DNA from: Opitutaceae bacterium
GTDB lineage: Bacteria > Verrucomicrobiota > Verrucomicrobiia > Opitutales > Opitutaceae
NCBI GenBank assembly: GCA_947471115.1
Contig: CANIXX010000006.1
Coordinates: 1 to 32,480 of the forward strand
DNA: 32,480 nt
Direction: 5' to 3'
Shown: in pieces, positions 23,882 to 31,815 of the stretch
How the letters are laid out: every line of letters begins with the position of its first letter
Numbering within the stretch: the first letter of the stretch is position 1
Position numbers and translations under genes: made by a program
Notes under the pieces: generated by a model
What the model was told of the DNA's origin: nothing
The model's input: only the letters and a program-made list of their open reading frames with translations
Database searches by the model: none

Positions 23882-25255
23882 ATGTTTGACCCTGTTGAAA
23901 AGCTGAAGGAATTCATCCGCCATCCCAGTGTTTCCGCCGATCCGGCGTTTAAGGCCGGCATGAAGGGCGCACTCGATTTCGCCACCGGCCTGCTCGCCTC
24001 CATCGGCTTCGAAGTCGAAGTGGTAAAAACCGATCTGCATCCGATCATCCTAGCCACCCGAGGCACAAATCCGGACTGGCCCCACGTCATCATCTATGGC
24101 CATTACGACGTACAGCCGGCCGATCCGCTACACCTTTGGCAATCGGCCGCCTTTGAGCCGGAAATCCGCGGGAACCGCCTCTACGGCCGTGGTGCAGCCG
24201 ACAACAAGGGTCCGCTGATGGTTCACATCGCCGCAGTGGGGCGTTTGCTGGAGCGCCGCCCCGACTTGCCGTTGCGCATCACCTTTATGATCGAGGGCGA
24301 GGAGGAGATGGGCAGCCCAAGTTTCCCCAAGTTTCTCGAAGTCTACGGCGAACGTCTCAAGCAGGCGGACCTAGTTTACCTTTCTGATACGCTGCTGCCG
24401 AGCGAGGACCAGGTGGTCATCACCTGCGGACTGCGCGGGCTCGTGTTGTGCGATGTGGTCGTGACTGGGCCGAAAAGCGATTTGCACTCGGGGCTGCACG
24501 GCGGGGTGTTGCGCAACCCGATCCAGGCGGTCGCCGAACTGTGCGCCTCACTGCACAACCCGGACGGCAGCGTGAACATCGAGGGGTTTTACGACGATGT
24601 CATGCCCGTCGAGCCGTGGGAAAAGGAGCAGATTAAAAAGCTCGGTGGGGATGCCGAGGCGTACCGGAATTTTTTGGGAATTCCGGCGTTTTACACGGCC
24701 AAGGGCGCAACGCCCTTCGAGGCCACGCGGGTGCTGCCCACGTTGGAATTTAACGGGATCGGCGGCGGCTATCAGGGCGAGGGCACAAAAACGGTTATCC
24801 CGAGCAAAGCCTTCGTGAAGATCAGCTGCCGGTTGGTGGCCAACCAGAATCCGGCGGTGATCCGCGACCTGCTGTATAAAACCATTCGCGAGCGCATGCC
24901 CAGCGACGTGACCTTTGAGATCGTCGACCAACACCAGGGCATGCCCTACGTCGTCGTTCCTCCGGATCGCTCCAACACCCCGGCCGGCCAATCGCCCGTG
25001 CTGGCCGACGCCTTCCGCGCCGCCGACCGGGCCATCGCCGACGTTTTTGGTAAACCGCCGCTGTACCTGCGCGAGGGCGGCAGCGTGCCGATCATAGCCG
25101 ACATCAAACGTATGACCGGACTGGACTCAGTGATGATCGGGTTGTTCCTGCCGGAGGATAACCTGCACGCGCCCAACGAGAGCTTTAATCTCGATGTCAT
25201 GGCCAAGGGCATGCGCACCTCGGAGCGCATTCTTGAGGCGATCGCCGACCGTTGA
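23882..25255 (+). CDS. M20-family dipeptidase/metallopeptidase
   Basis: This is a di-zinc peptidase of the M20 family (carnosinase/CNDP-like dipeptidases), 457 residues from the chosen start. Metal and catalytic motifs are in order: GHYDVQP (73-79, His74), GRGAADNKGP (Asp107 bridging ligand), EGEEEMGS (Glu141 as base, Glu142 as ligand), and a C-terminal His in LFLPEDNLHAPNES. The dimerisation lid domain lies near residues 190-350. It has no signal peptide, so it probably hydrolyses dipeptides in the cytoplasm. The frame is open upstream to TTG 23831 and GTG 23834. ATG at 23882 starts right at the conserved first helix (FDPVEKLKEFIRHPSVSADP), so I chose it. It lies downstream of the M48 gene and is followed by a dispersed repeat. 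Confidence 0.92.
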   Translation: MFDPVEKLKEFIRHPSVSADPAFKAGMKGALDFATGLLASIGFEVEVVKTDLHPIILATRGTNPDWPHVIIYGHYDVQPADPLHLWQSAAFEPEIRGNRLYGRGAADNKGPLMVHIAAVGRLLERRPDLPLRITFMIEGEEEMGSPSFPKFLEVYGERLKQADLVYLSDTLLPSEDQVVITCGLRGLVLCDVVVTGPKSDLHSGLHGGVLRNPIQAVAELCASLHNPDGSVNIEGFYDDVMPVEPWEKEQIKKLGGDAEAYRNFLGIPAFYTAKGATPFEATRVLPTLEFNGIGGGYQGEGTKTVIPSKAFVKISCRLVANQNPAVIRDLLYKTIRERMPSDVTFEIVDQHQGMPYVVVPPDRSNTPAGQSPVLADAFRAADRAIADVFGKPPLYLREGGSVPIIADIKRMTGLDSVMIGLFLPEDNLHAPNESFNLDVMAKGMRTSERILEAIADR

Positions 25256-25271
25256 GGCCGAGACGGAAAAA

Positions 25272-25359
25272 GTAGCGCGCTGCTTTAGCCCGCAGGTTTG
25301 CAACGGATTTTCCCCTGAAATTACCGATGCGGGCTGAAGCACCGCACTACTTTCGATCC
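25272..25359 (-). repeat. Dispersed REP-like inverted repeat, copy 2
   Basis: Arms at 25272-25294 and 25328-25350 pair at 20 of 23 positions around a 33-base loop. Bases 25324-25359 match the reverse complement of 4245-4280 at all 36 positions. The loop is partly conserved with copy 1. It lies between the convergent ends of the M20 peptidase and DacF-like genes, where its hairpin could also stop transcription or protect mRNA 3' ends from exonucleases. Confidence 0.85.
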
Positions 25360-25406
25360 GGCACTTTGAATGTTACTGCCTGCTGAGACGACCGCTCTAA
25401 ACGGAC

Positions 25407-26426
25407 CTACTTTTTCTTCGGGCCGAAGTTGAATTTCACCATCGGCTCATCAGAGGAGGCCGGCGCACCCGGGGTTCCCTCGGTGGGGCTCGCGCTGACC
25501 GGAGAGACAGGCGCCGCCCAAGGCGTACCCACAAACGCGGGAGATCCGGCGGGCAATGCGGCAAAACTGCTGGTAATTAGTTCAATGGTTTTGCGGTCGC
25601 GGCTGGCACCGAGATCGATTTTTCCCTGTGGACCGAAAGCACCCATGATGACCACGATCACCCGGCGATTATTGCGCAGCGCGGTGGCACTCAGGCAATA
25701 ACCCGCGCTTTTGGTGTAGCCGGTCTTAAGCCCGTCCACGCCGTCTACTTTCCCCATGAGCTTGTTGTGATTGATCATGTGCTGAGGACCTTTGGCACGC
25801 AGGGGGCCGAAATCACGCTCCTTGGCCGAGGTGTATTTGAGGACGTCGGTCTTAAGAACGAGATGGCGGCAGAGGAGCGCGAAGTCACGCGGGGTAGTCA
25901 GGTCGCCTTCCGCAATATTGCGGCTGGAGGGCGGCAGGCCGTGGGGCGAGCGGAAGGTGGTCCGAGTCATGCCGAGCTCCTTCGCCTTGGCATTCATGAG
26001 CCCCACAAAAGCTTCGACTGACCCGGCCGAGGCGCGGGCGAGGGCATAGGAGCAGTCGTTGGCCGACTGGATCATCATCGCATAAATCATTTCTTCGGCC
26101 GTGAACGACTCAGACGGGTCTAGGTAAACCTGGGTGCCGCCTATTTTGGAATCCGCAGCCGTCACCTGAATCTGGGTACCGAGGGTAAGGGCGCCGCTCT
26201 GGAGCTTATCGTAGAGCACGGCGTAGGTCATGAGCTTGGTCATGCTGGCAGGCGGGGTAACGACATCGGCGTTCTCCTGCACCAAGGTTTGGCCGGTCAT
26301 CGCGTCGATGCCGATGTAGCCTTTCCACTGGCCGGTTTTGGAGGTCGATGCAGAAGCAAACGGCGCGAAGGCGAAACTAAGGGTGGCGAGGACGGCCGCA
26401 AGGCGGCGGAAATACGCAGGTGACAT
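25407..26426 (-). CDS. D-alanyl-D-alanine carboxypeptidase, S11 family (PBP5/DacF type)
   Basis: This is a periplasmic penicillin-binding protein that trims the terminal D-Ala from peptidoglycan stem peptides. From ATG 26424-26426 it is 339 residues and begins with a clear signal peptide (RRLAAVLATLSFAFAPFASA). The active-site triad of motifs is intact: SMTK (61-64), SAN (121-123) and KTG (234-236). The usual C-terminal membrane-anchoring amphipathic helix is not obvious. Instead the last ~50 residues are Pro-, Ala- and Ser-rich and end in a Lys-rich tail, so the protein may be soluble or weakly attached. The frame continues upstream to 26480, but that start would bury the signal peptide. It diverges from the YaaH-type transporter gene. 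Confidence 0.93.
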   Translation of the reverse strand: MSPAYFRRLAAVLATLSFAFAPFASASTSKTGQWKGYIGIDAMTGQTLVQENADVVTPPASMTKLMTYAVLYDKLQSGALTLGTQIQVTAADSKIGGTQVYLDPSESFTAEEMIYAMMIQSANDCSYALARASAGSVEAFVGLMNAKAKELGMTRTTFRSPHGLPPSSRNIAEGDLTTPRDFALLCRHLVLKTDVLKYTSAKERDFGPLRAKGPQHMINHNKLMGKVDGVDGLKTGYTKSAGYCLSATALRNNRRVIVVIMGAFGPQGKIDLGASRDRKTIELITSSFAALPAGSPAFVGTPWAAPVSPVSASPTEGTPGAPASSDEPMVKFNFGPKKK

Positions 26427-26613
26427 GAAGCAAAAAGGAGGGAGATTTTCCATCTCGCGGCGAGCTTGAACAGCAGGCAAAGCGTGAATGGGGCGGTTTT
26501 TTAGGAGATGGCCGAATAAGGATGGGTTCTTATCGGGCGAATAAGCGCTCGATCATTGCGCGCTGGTTGGGTGCCGCGAGCTGGACAGTCCTTGGCCCCG
26601 CCCGTTGAGGTCA

Positions 26614-27285
26614 ATGTCCCTTCATTTCACCATGTCTTCCTCACATTCGTCCGCACCCAAGTTATGCAATCCCGCCGTTGTCGGCCTGGCTGGCTTTGGC
26701 CTGACCACGTTGATCCTTCAGCTCCACAATCTGGAGTTGGTCGGCCTCGGGCCGGTGATCTGGCTCGGCCTGTTTTTCGGCGGTTTGGCACAGCTCATCG
26801 CCGGCCTGCAGGAAATGAAGACGGGCAACAATTTCGGCTACTGCGCTTTTACCAGTTACGGCGCGTTCTGGATTTCGCTCTGCGCGATGCTCATCGCCGG
26901 CCAGTTCGGCTTCCTCAAAGCCTCGACCACCGACGTGGGCTGGTTCCTGGTGGCGTGGACCCTGTTCACCGCGATCTTGTGGGTGGGCGCGCTGCGTATC
27001 CACGGCGCTATGGCGACCACCTTCACATTGCTCTTGGCCGGGTTTGTCCTGCTAGCCGCGGGCCATTTCGGTTTCCCAATTTTGAATAAGGTAGCGGCCT
27101 ACGTGCTCATCGCCTGCGCGCTGGGCGCCTGGTACATGATGGCGAGGATTATCCTCAACGAGCTCTACGGCCGCGAACTGCTGCCGGCGGGTAAAGCCTG
27201 GATCGGCGCACGTGTGGCGTTGGTACGTACGGAGTCCCGGGTGCTCGACGTTAAAGTGAAAACCTCCGCCGAGTTGGCGGTTTAA
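26614..27285 (+). CDS. Acetate/succinate transporter, GPR1/FUN34/YaaH family
   Basis: This six-helix inner-membrane protein of 223 residues belongs to the AceTr family, whose members include E. coli SatP and move acetate or succinate with protons. The family signature near the N-terminus reads NPAVVGLAGFGLTT (usually NPAPLGL). Other conserved parts are FFGGLAQLIAGLQEMKTGNNFGYCAFTSYGAFW and a short cytoplasmic tail. Three starts are possible: TTG 26605, ATG 26614 and ATG 26632. I chose 26614 because a GAGG purine tract lies at 26606-26609, one of very few Shine-Dalgarno-like sites in this window. Acetate as substrate is supported by family knowledge and fits the pta gene elsewhere in the window. 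It is not visible in the sequence itself. Confidence 0.92.
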   Translation: MSLHFTMSSSHSSAPKLCNPAVVGLAGFGLTTLILQLHNLELVGLGPVIWLGLFFGGLAQLIAGLQEMKTGNNFGYCAFTSYGAFWISLCAMLIAGQFGFLKASTTDVGWFLVAWTLFTAILWVGALRIHGAMATTFTLLLAGFVLLAAGHFGFPILNKVAAYVLIACALGAWYMMARIILNELYGRELLPAGKAWIGARVALVRTESRVLDVKVKTSAELAV

Positions 27286-27324
27286 ACCAAAGTCCCCCAG
27301 CCCCTCGTGGGGCGCTTTGGGTTT
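27284..27324. terminator. Bidirectional terminator between the transporter and transglutaminase genes
   Basis: An outer arm AAACCAAAG (27284-27292) pairs with CTTTGGGTTT (27315-27324) with one bulge, and an inner GCCCC-TCGT-GGGGC stem closes the loop. T-rich ends on both strands and the position between convergent stop codons (the first bases overlap the transporter stop codon) support two-way termination. Confidence 0.78.
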
Positions 27325-27334
27325 CAACCGAGGC

Positions 27335-29590
27335 TCAGATTGAACGTGAATGAGGATAACGGCACGCGTGCCTTGCCCGACGAAAGACCTCGCGTGCATC
27401 GGGCCAACCGATCTTGGGACCATAACGCAGGCGCTCCAGCTCGGCCTGTAATGTTAAACACTCGAAGACACCGGCCTCCGGCGGTTGCAGCGACTTAAGC
27501 CGGCGCAACCAATGCCCCGCCTCCCGCCGAACCGGATCGAGCCCCGCGTGCGTCAGGCTGCTGCGCCAACGCCGCAACCCGTCACGCAGCCAATAGCGCC
27601 ACCCCAGCACGGCCCCGGCACCACCAGCCACCACGGCCGCGATGGCCAGCAATCGCCGCAGATCCCAGGGCTGCTGCATCCATTCGCCGACCTCTTTGAG
27701 CAGCCGATGGATCGACTGCTTGATCTGCTGGGCACGGTTTTCGATCGCCACTTTAGCACTACGCGCCAACTCGGCTTGGGCCTTCTGGTCGAAGTCCACG
27801 ATGCGCCGGTACCAGAACACCCGAAGGCCATCGAATTTGGCCGACCAACTCCGGTCACTAATTCGTGCCAAGAGCACAGCAGGGTTTTCCTGCTTGGCGT
27901 CGGGCACCGCTTCAGGTGCACCCGGTGTGGGGTCGACGCGCAGCCAGGTTTGTTTTTTGGCGTCGAAGAGCTCGCACCACGCATGCGCGTCAGAATTACG
28001 AATGGTGAGATTGCGGCTGGTGGTATTCCAGCTACCGCCACGGAAGCCGGTGACCATCCGCGCTGGGTAACCCGCCGAGCGCGCCAACAACGTAAACGCT
28101 CCGGCAAACAGCTCGCAGTGACCGGGTGAATCCGAATTCATCCAGCGCACCAAGGGATCTTCTTTTCCCCCAGGCAGCGTCATTCGCATCGAGTACTTGT
28201 GCCCCTTCGCCAGCCACTGTGTGGCGAGCCGGGCAAAAGCCCCCGCGTCATCACTCGGCGCGTTGAGCGCAGTCACCCAGGCGTCGAGCCGCGCCCGTTC
28301 AGCCGAATCCAATTTAATTTCCAGAAACGAGGGACCAGTTAAAGCATCCCGTTCGACGCCTGTCGCCTCGCTGCCGCCTTTATTGGACTTACCCGCCCCA
28401 TCGCGCGGCGGCGAAATCTCGGGCGCACCCAAGGCCGACGCCGTGCGCATTCCCTCGACGCGGTAGGCGAACATCTTGGCGGGCGTTTTGCCTAAGCGCA
28501 GCAGCCTCAGCGTGTCATGAATCGCGTACTCCTGCGGGCCGTCATTGAACTTCAGCTGGCTGAAATCCCCAAGCAGGGGCAGGTAACGCGACGTGCCTCC
28601 CTCCAAATAAAAGATCCACACGGAGTCGCCGCCGCTCGGTCGCGCTCCGCCGGTGATAAGCTGCGCGGGTTGGCGTTGGTCGCGGAGCTGCCGCTTGAGC
28701 TGATCTGAGGTGCTAAAAGTACCCTTGGCGTACTCATCCAACACCAGCATGCGCCAGTAAAGTTGGGCAGGAATTTGGCTGGGGTCGGACACGTCCACGC
28801 TCAAAGCCACGCTGGTGTCCTGCTGAATGTCGGTCACGTCACCAAAGCTGACGTTTTCGCTGAACCCGGTTTTCGATTTTTGAGTGATGAGGTTATCGAG
28901 GAACAGGTTGTTGGTGAATTCGAAGCGCGGCAGGGCAAAAAACAGCAGCGCCGAAAGCCCGACGACCCCGCCAAACAATCCCACACCGAGCGTCGCGACC
29001 CGCCAGTCGGCGACCTCGCGCAGGCGCCGCCCCAACCGCAGCCACTCCAGCTGCATCCAGACCGGTGGCGTTTGCAGCGAATCCATCACGACGGGATGGC
29101 CGGATTCGGCAGCTTCGATCAGGTTCATCACCAGCAGCAGCACCAACGTGCAGCCTGTGAAAGCAACGATTTGAAACGCAAAGGCGAGCGATACCGAGAG
29201 CACGCCCGAGACCACTACTAGGAACAAACCAAGCACGATCAGCTGCAAATCGTCGCGGCGGAGGCGGGGCGTCACGGCGCGGTAAAACAGCAGCATCAGT
29301 GAAAGCCGTACCAGTGCTGGCATCACCTCTTTTCCAAAATAATAGTCGCCAGCAAACAGCGCCGCAAACAGTGGGAATGCCAGTCGGTGAACCCAGCGCG
29401 GGATGCGCAGGGTGAGCGTCGGCCAGCGTATCACCAACGGCACGCCGACGGTGATTAACCCCAGCCACAGCCAGGATTCGACCTCAACGTAGAGCACGCT
29501 CCACGCGGAGAGCATAGCCAGGGCTCCGCCCAGCAGCCATTTAAGCTGGTGGAGTTCGCTAAGGTTAAGCTGTGGCCGCTTTTGTCCCAT
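27335..29590 (-). CDS. Transglutaminase-like membrane protein (TgpA family)
   Basis: This 751-residue membrane protein has the TgpA architecture. Several hydrophobic helices lie in residues ~15-220. A large exported-side region follows, containing a transglutaminase-like cysteine protease fold. Another helix lies at about 648-666, then a soluble tail resembling DUF4129. The predicted catalytic triad is intact: Cys492 in SPGHCELFAG, His536 in SDAHAWCELF and Asp553 in RVDPTP. TgpA of Pseudomonas aeruginosa has transglutaminase activity in the periplasm; the substrate here is unknown. The start is ATG at 29588-29590, 26 bases inside the end of the DUF58 gene, so translation is probably coupled. 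The moxR-DUF58-tgpA order is widespread and implies a shared function. Confidence 0.93.
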   Translation of the reverse strand: MGQKRPQLNLSELHQLKWLLGGALAMLSAWSVLYVEVESWLWLGLITVGVPLVIRWPTLTLRIPRWVHRLAFPLFAALFAGDYYFGKEVMPALVRLSLMLLFYRAVTPRLRRDDLQLIVLGLFLVVVSGVLSVSLAFAFQIVAFTGCTLVLLLVMNLIEAAESGHPVVMDSLQTPPVWMQLEWLRLGRRLREVADWRVATLGVGLFGGVVGLSALLFFALPRFEFTNNLFLDNLITQKSKTGFSENVSFGDVTDIQQDTSVALSVDVSDPSQIPAQLYWRMLVLDEYAKGTFSTSDQLKRQLRDQRQPAQLITGGARPSGGDSVWIFYLEGGTSRYLPLLGDFSQLKFNDGPQEYAIHDTLRLLRLGKTPAKMFAYRVEGMRTASALGAPEISPPRDGAGKSNKGGSEATGVERDALTGPSFLEIKLDSAERARLDAWVTALNAPSDDAGAFARLATQWLAKGHKYSMRMTLPGGKEDPLVRWMNSDSPGHCELFAGAFTLLARSAGYPARMVTGFRGGSWNTTSRNLTIRNSDAHAWCELFDAKKQTWLRVDPTPGAPEAVPDAKQENPAVLLARISDRSWSAKFDGLRVFWYRRIVDFDQKAQAELARSAKVAIENRAQQIKQSIHRLLKEVGEWMQQPWDLRRLLAIAAVVAGGAGAVLGWRYWLRDGLRRWRSSLTHAGLDPVRREAGHWLRRLKSLQPPEAGVFECLTLQAELERLRYGPKIGWPDAREVFRRARHACRYPHSRSI

Positions 29591-30767
29591 CGAGGTAAGC
29601 CGCTACGCCCCGTGAACCATCGGGGGTAAACGTCAATAGATTGGCACGCCGCGACGAAGTCGAAGCCGCGTGGTGGATCACCGGGGCGGCGCAGGGTTCA
29701 ACCAATGCGAGGCGGTCGAGAAAGAGGTCGAGATCGTGTCGACGTCGAACAGACATTGGCGGTTCGCCATCAATGACGACGGCGACCAGGCGCCCGGCGC
29801 GAAAAAAATCCTCAGCTAGCGTGGCGGCGAGACTGCACATGAGTTCAAACTGATCGGGCCGGGGCCAATCCTCGGCAGCCGTGCGAACCCACAGGACGTA
29901 GCCGGTCTGGGTTTCCGCAGAGTACTGGCGCACCATAAGGCGGCCCAGCCGAGCACTCGCCTTCCAGTGAATTTGGCGTTGCGAATCGCCACGCACGTAA
30001 CCGCGTAGTGCGAGCAAATCGCCCCCCATGCCCGCCCGTAACGACCGCTCGACCTGCCCCGGCTGGGTCCACGCCGTCGCCGGAAACCGTTGGTAGGCCA
30101 CCGGGGCCGGCCACACCAACACGTCACGCTTGAGTTGGCTGCTGAGGATTTTTTTGAGAAAACCGAAGGGGAACAACGAAACCGCGCGATTAACCTCCAC
30201 GCGAAGACGCCCGCGGGTTTCCGGACGCAGTGTCCACTCCAAGGCGGTCGTGGCCTGCGGATCCAGCCGCTCGCGCAAGGCAAGCCGGAGGTGTTTTTTT
30301 TCACCCTGCGTAGCGACATCGAACCACACGCCGTAGCAGGGCAACAGGCGCTTGCCGTTGTGCAACTCGATGGCGGCGGGGTGGTCTTTGCCCGCACGCA
30401 GCGGTGCCTGAACGGATAAGCGCCAGGTCAGGCTACGCAGGTTTAACCAAGACAGCATTCCGCTGAAAACCAAGCAGGCCAGCAGCAGCGAAAGCGCGAT
30501 AAACAGGATGTTGTTGGACGTGTTGTAAGCCGCTACGCCGATACTCAAAGCGACTGCGACCACCACAGCCCCAGAGACAGTCAGCATGAGCCTGTCACCA
30601 CGATATGGGTACACCAATGACCACAAGATCGCCCGCCAACGTCTGCGCTTAATCCCGCGGAATTTCCGTCCCGTCGTTTGCCAATCGGTGTAGCCGCCCA
30701 TCGCGGGTCCATGTTCAGCCGAGGAAGGCGAAAGCACGGAGTCGAAGTTACCTGCGGACAACGGCAT
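29565..30767 (-). CDS. DUF58 domain-containing membrane protein
   Basis: This 400-residue protein has two adjacent membrane helices (about 60-80 and 84-104) and a DUF58 domain. The family hallmark spans 249-272: GDLLALRGYVRGDSQRQIHW then KAS. DUF58 has a von Willebrand factor A-like fold and accompanies MoxR ATPases, which are thought to act as chaperones on vWA-type partners. The frame is open upstream to 31100, inside moxR, but that stretch is low-complexity Arg/Ser/Leu antisense-like sequence. ATG at 30765-30767, preceded by CAAACC, gives a normal N-terminus. A 76-base gap separates it from moxR, and its end overlaps the transglutaminase gene. Function in the cell is not established. Confidence 0.92.
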   Translation of the reverse strand: MPLSAGNFDSVLSPSSAEHGPAMGGYTDWQTTGRKFRGIKRRRWRAILWSLVYPYRGDRLMLTVSGAVVVAVALSIGVAAYNTSNNILFIALSLLLACLVFSGMLSWLNLRSLTWRLSVQAPLRAGKDHPAAIELHNGKRLLPCYGVWFDVATQGEKKHLRLALRERLDPQATTALEWTLRPETRGRLRVEVNRAVSLFPFGFLKKILSSQLKRDVLVWPAPVAYQRFPATAWTQPGQVERSLRAGMGGDLLALRGYVRGDSQRQIHWKASARLGRLMVRQYSAETQTGYVLWVRTAAEDWPRPDQFELMCSLAATLAEDFFRAGRLVAVVIDGEPPMSVRRRHDLDLFLDRLALVEPCAAPVIHHAASTSSRRANLLTFTPDGSRGVAAYLDGTKAATA

Positions 30768-30843
30768 GGTTTGGATTTGGCGCGGGGTGTGGCGAAAGGC
30801 GGAGCGAGGTAAAAGGCGCGGACGGCGAAGACGACGAGATGCG

Positions 30844-31815
30844 TTAGACCGGAGCGGTGATATTACCCACGATCCGGCGAAGGGCAGCCGTGATGGCTCG
30901 CCGTTCTTCCATGGAGTCGGAGCTTTGGCGCAGTAGAGAAAGCCGGTGCGCCAAAACAGGAACGACCAACGACTCGACGTCCTCAGGCACAACGAAATCG
31001 CGGCCGCGCAACAGCGCCCGTCCCTGAGCGGCGTGTTTAAGCGCCAAGCTGCCACGCACCGAAATGCCAGCTTTAAACTCAGACTCGGTGCGCGTAGCAC
31101 CGATGATCTGCAGGATATAACTGAGCACCGAATCCTCGATAAACACCTGCTGGCAGATAGCCTGCAGTTGCAAAACTTGTGCCGCGCTTACGACCGCGTT
31201 GTGAGCTATCGAATCGTAGGCGTTACAAGCCGAGCGAAGGATATCGAGTTCGTCGGCAACCTTCGGATAGCCCATGTGAAGTCGCATCAGAAAACGGTCC
31301 ATCTGGCTCTCGGGCAAAGGAAACGTGCCCTCGTAATCAACCGGATTTTGGGTGGCGAAAACCATAAACGGCGCCCCCACGTCGTGCGGTTCGCCGTCGA
31401 CCGTAACCTTGGAGCGGTCCATGACCTCGAGCAGGGCAGACTGAGTTTTAGGTGTGGCGCGATTGATCTCATCAGCGAGAACGACGTTGGCAAAAACCGG
31501 TCCTTTTTTGAAAACAAAGCAACGCTCCAATTCTTCGTAAATTGACACGCCTGTCACATCAGAAGGCAGGAGGTCGCTGGTGAATTGAATGCGTGAAAAC
31601 GCGCAATCCATCGAGCGGGCGAGAGAATAGGCCAAAGTGGTTTTACCCACCCCAGGTAGATCCTCAATCAGGGGGTGGCCGGCGGCTGCTAGACAGATCA
31701 AAACTTGGTCAATCACCTCGTCTTTACCCTTAATTGTGATGCGCATTGAGGTGCGCAGTCGATCAAGCGTTTGTTGGGCATCATTGACCGGCTGGCCAGA
31801 AAAGAAGTCGTTCAT
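30844..31815 (-). CDS. MoxR-family AAA+ ATPase
   Basis: This is a 323-residue AAA+ ATPase of the MoxR family. It has Walker A GVGKTT (55-60), Walker B VVLADE (111-116) followed by INRATPKTQSALLEVMDR, sensor 1 near ATQNP, and the winged-helix-like lid with VRGSLALKHAAQGRALLRGRDFV. MoxR proteins work as chaperone-like remodelling enzymes for vWA-domain proteins, here probably the adjacent DUF58 protein. It is the first gene of the moxR-DUF58-transglutaminase cluster. The start is ATG at 31813-31815. Its promoter must lie in the less GC-rich region upstream, where I found no strong -35/-10 pair. The role in the cell envelope is inferred from gene order in other bacteria. Confidence 0.94.
   Translation of the reverse strand: MNDFFSGQPVNDAQQTLDRLRTSMRITIKGKDEVIDQVLICLAAAGHPLIEDLPGVGKTTLAYSLARSMDCAFSRIQFTSDLLPSDVTGVSIYEELERCFVFKKGPVFANVVLADEINRATPKTQSALLEVMDRSKVTVDGEPHDVGAPFMVFATQNPVDYEGTFPLPESQMDRFLMRLHMGYPKVADELDILRSACNAYDSIAHNAVVSAAQVLQLQAICQQVFIEDSVLSYILQIIGATRTESEFKAGISVRGSLALKHAAQGRALLRGRDFVVPEDVESLVVPVLAHRLSLLRQSSDSMEERRAITAALRRIVGNITAPV

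Noticed and set aside
26556-27089. Second plus-strand frame of 177 codons overlapping the YaaH-type transporter
   Set aside because: The other frame gives a full six-helix AceTr protein with its signature. This one is Arg/Pro-rich and featureless.
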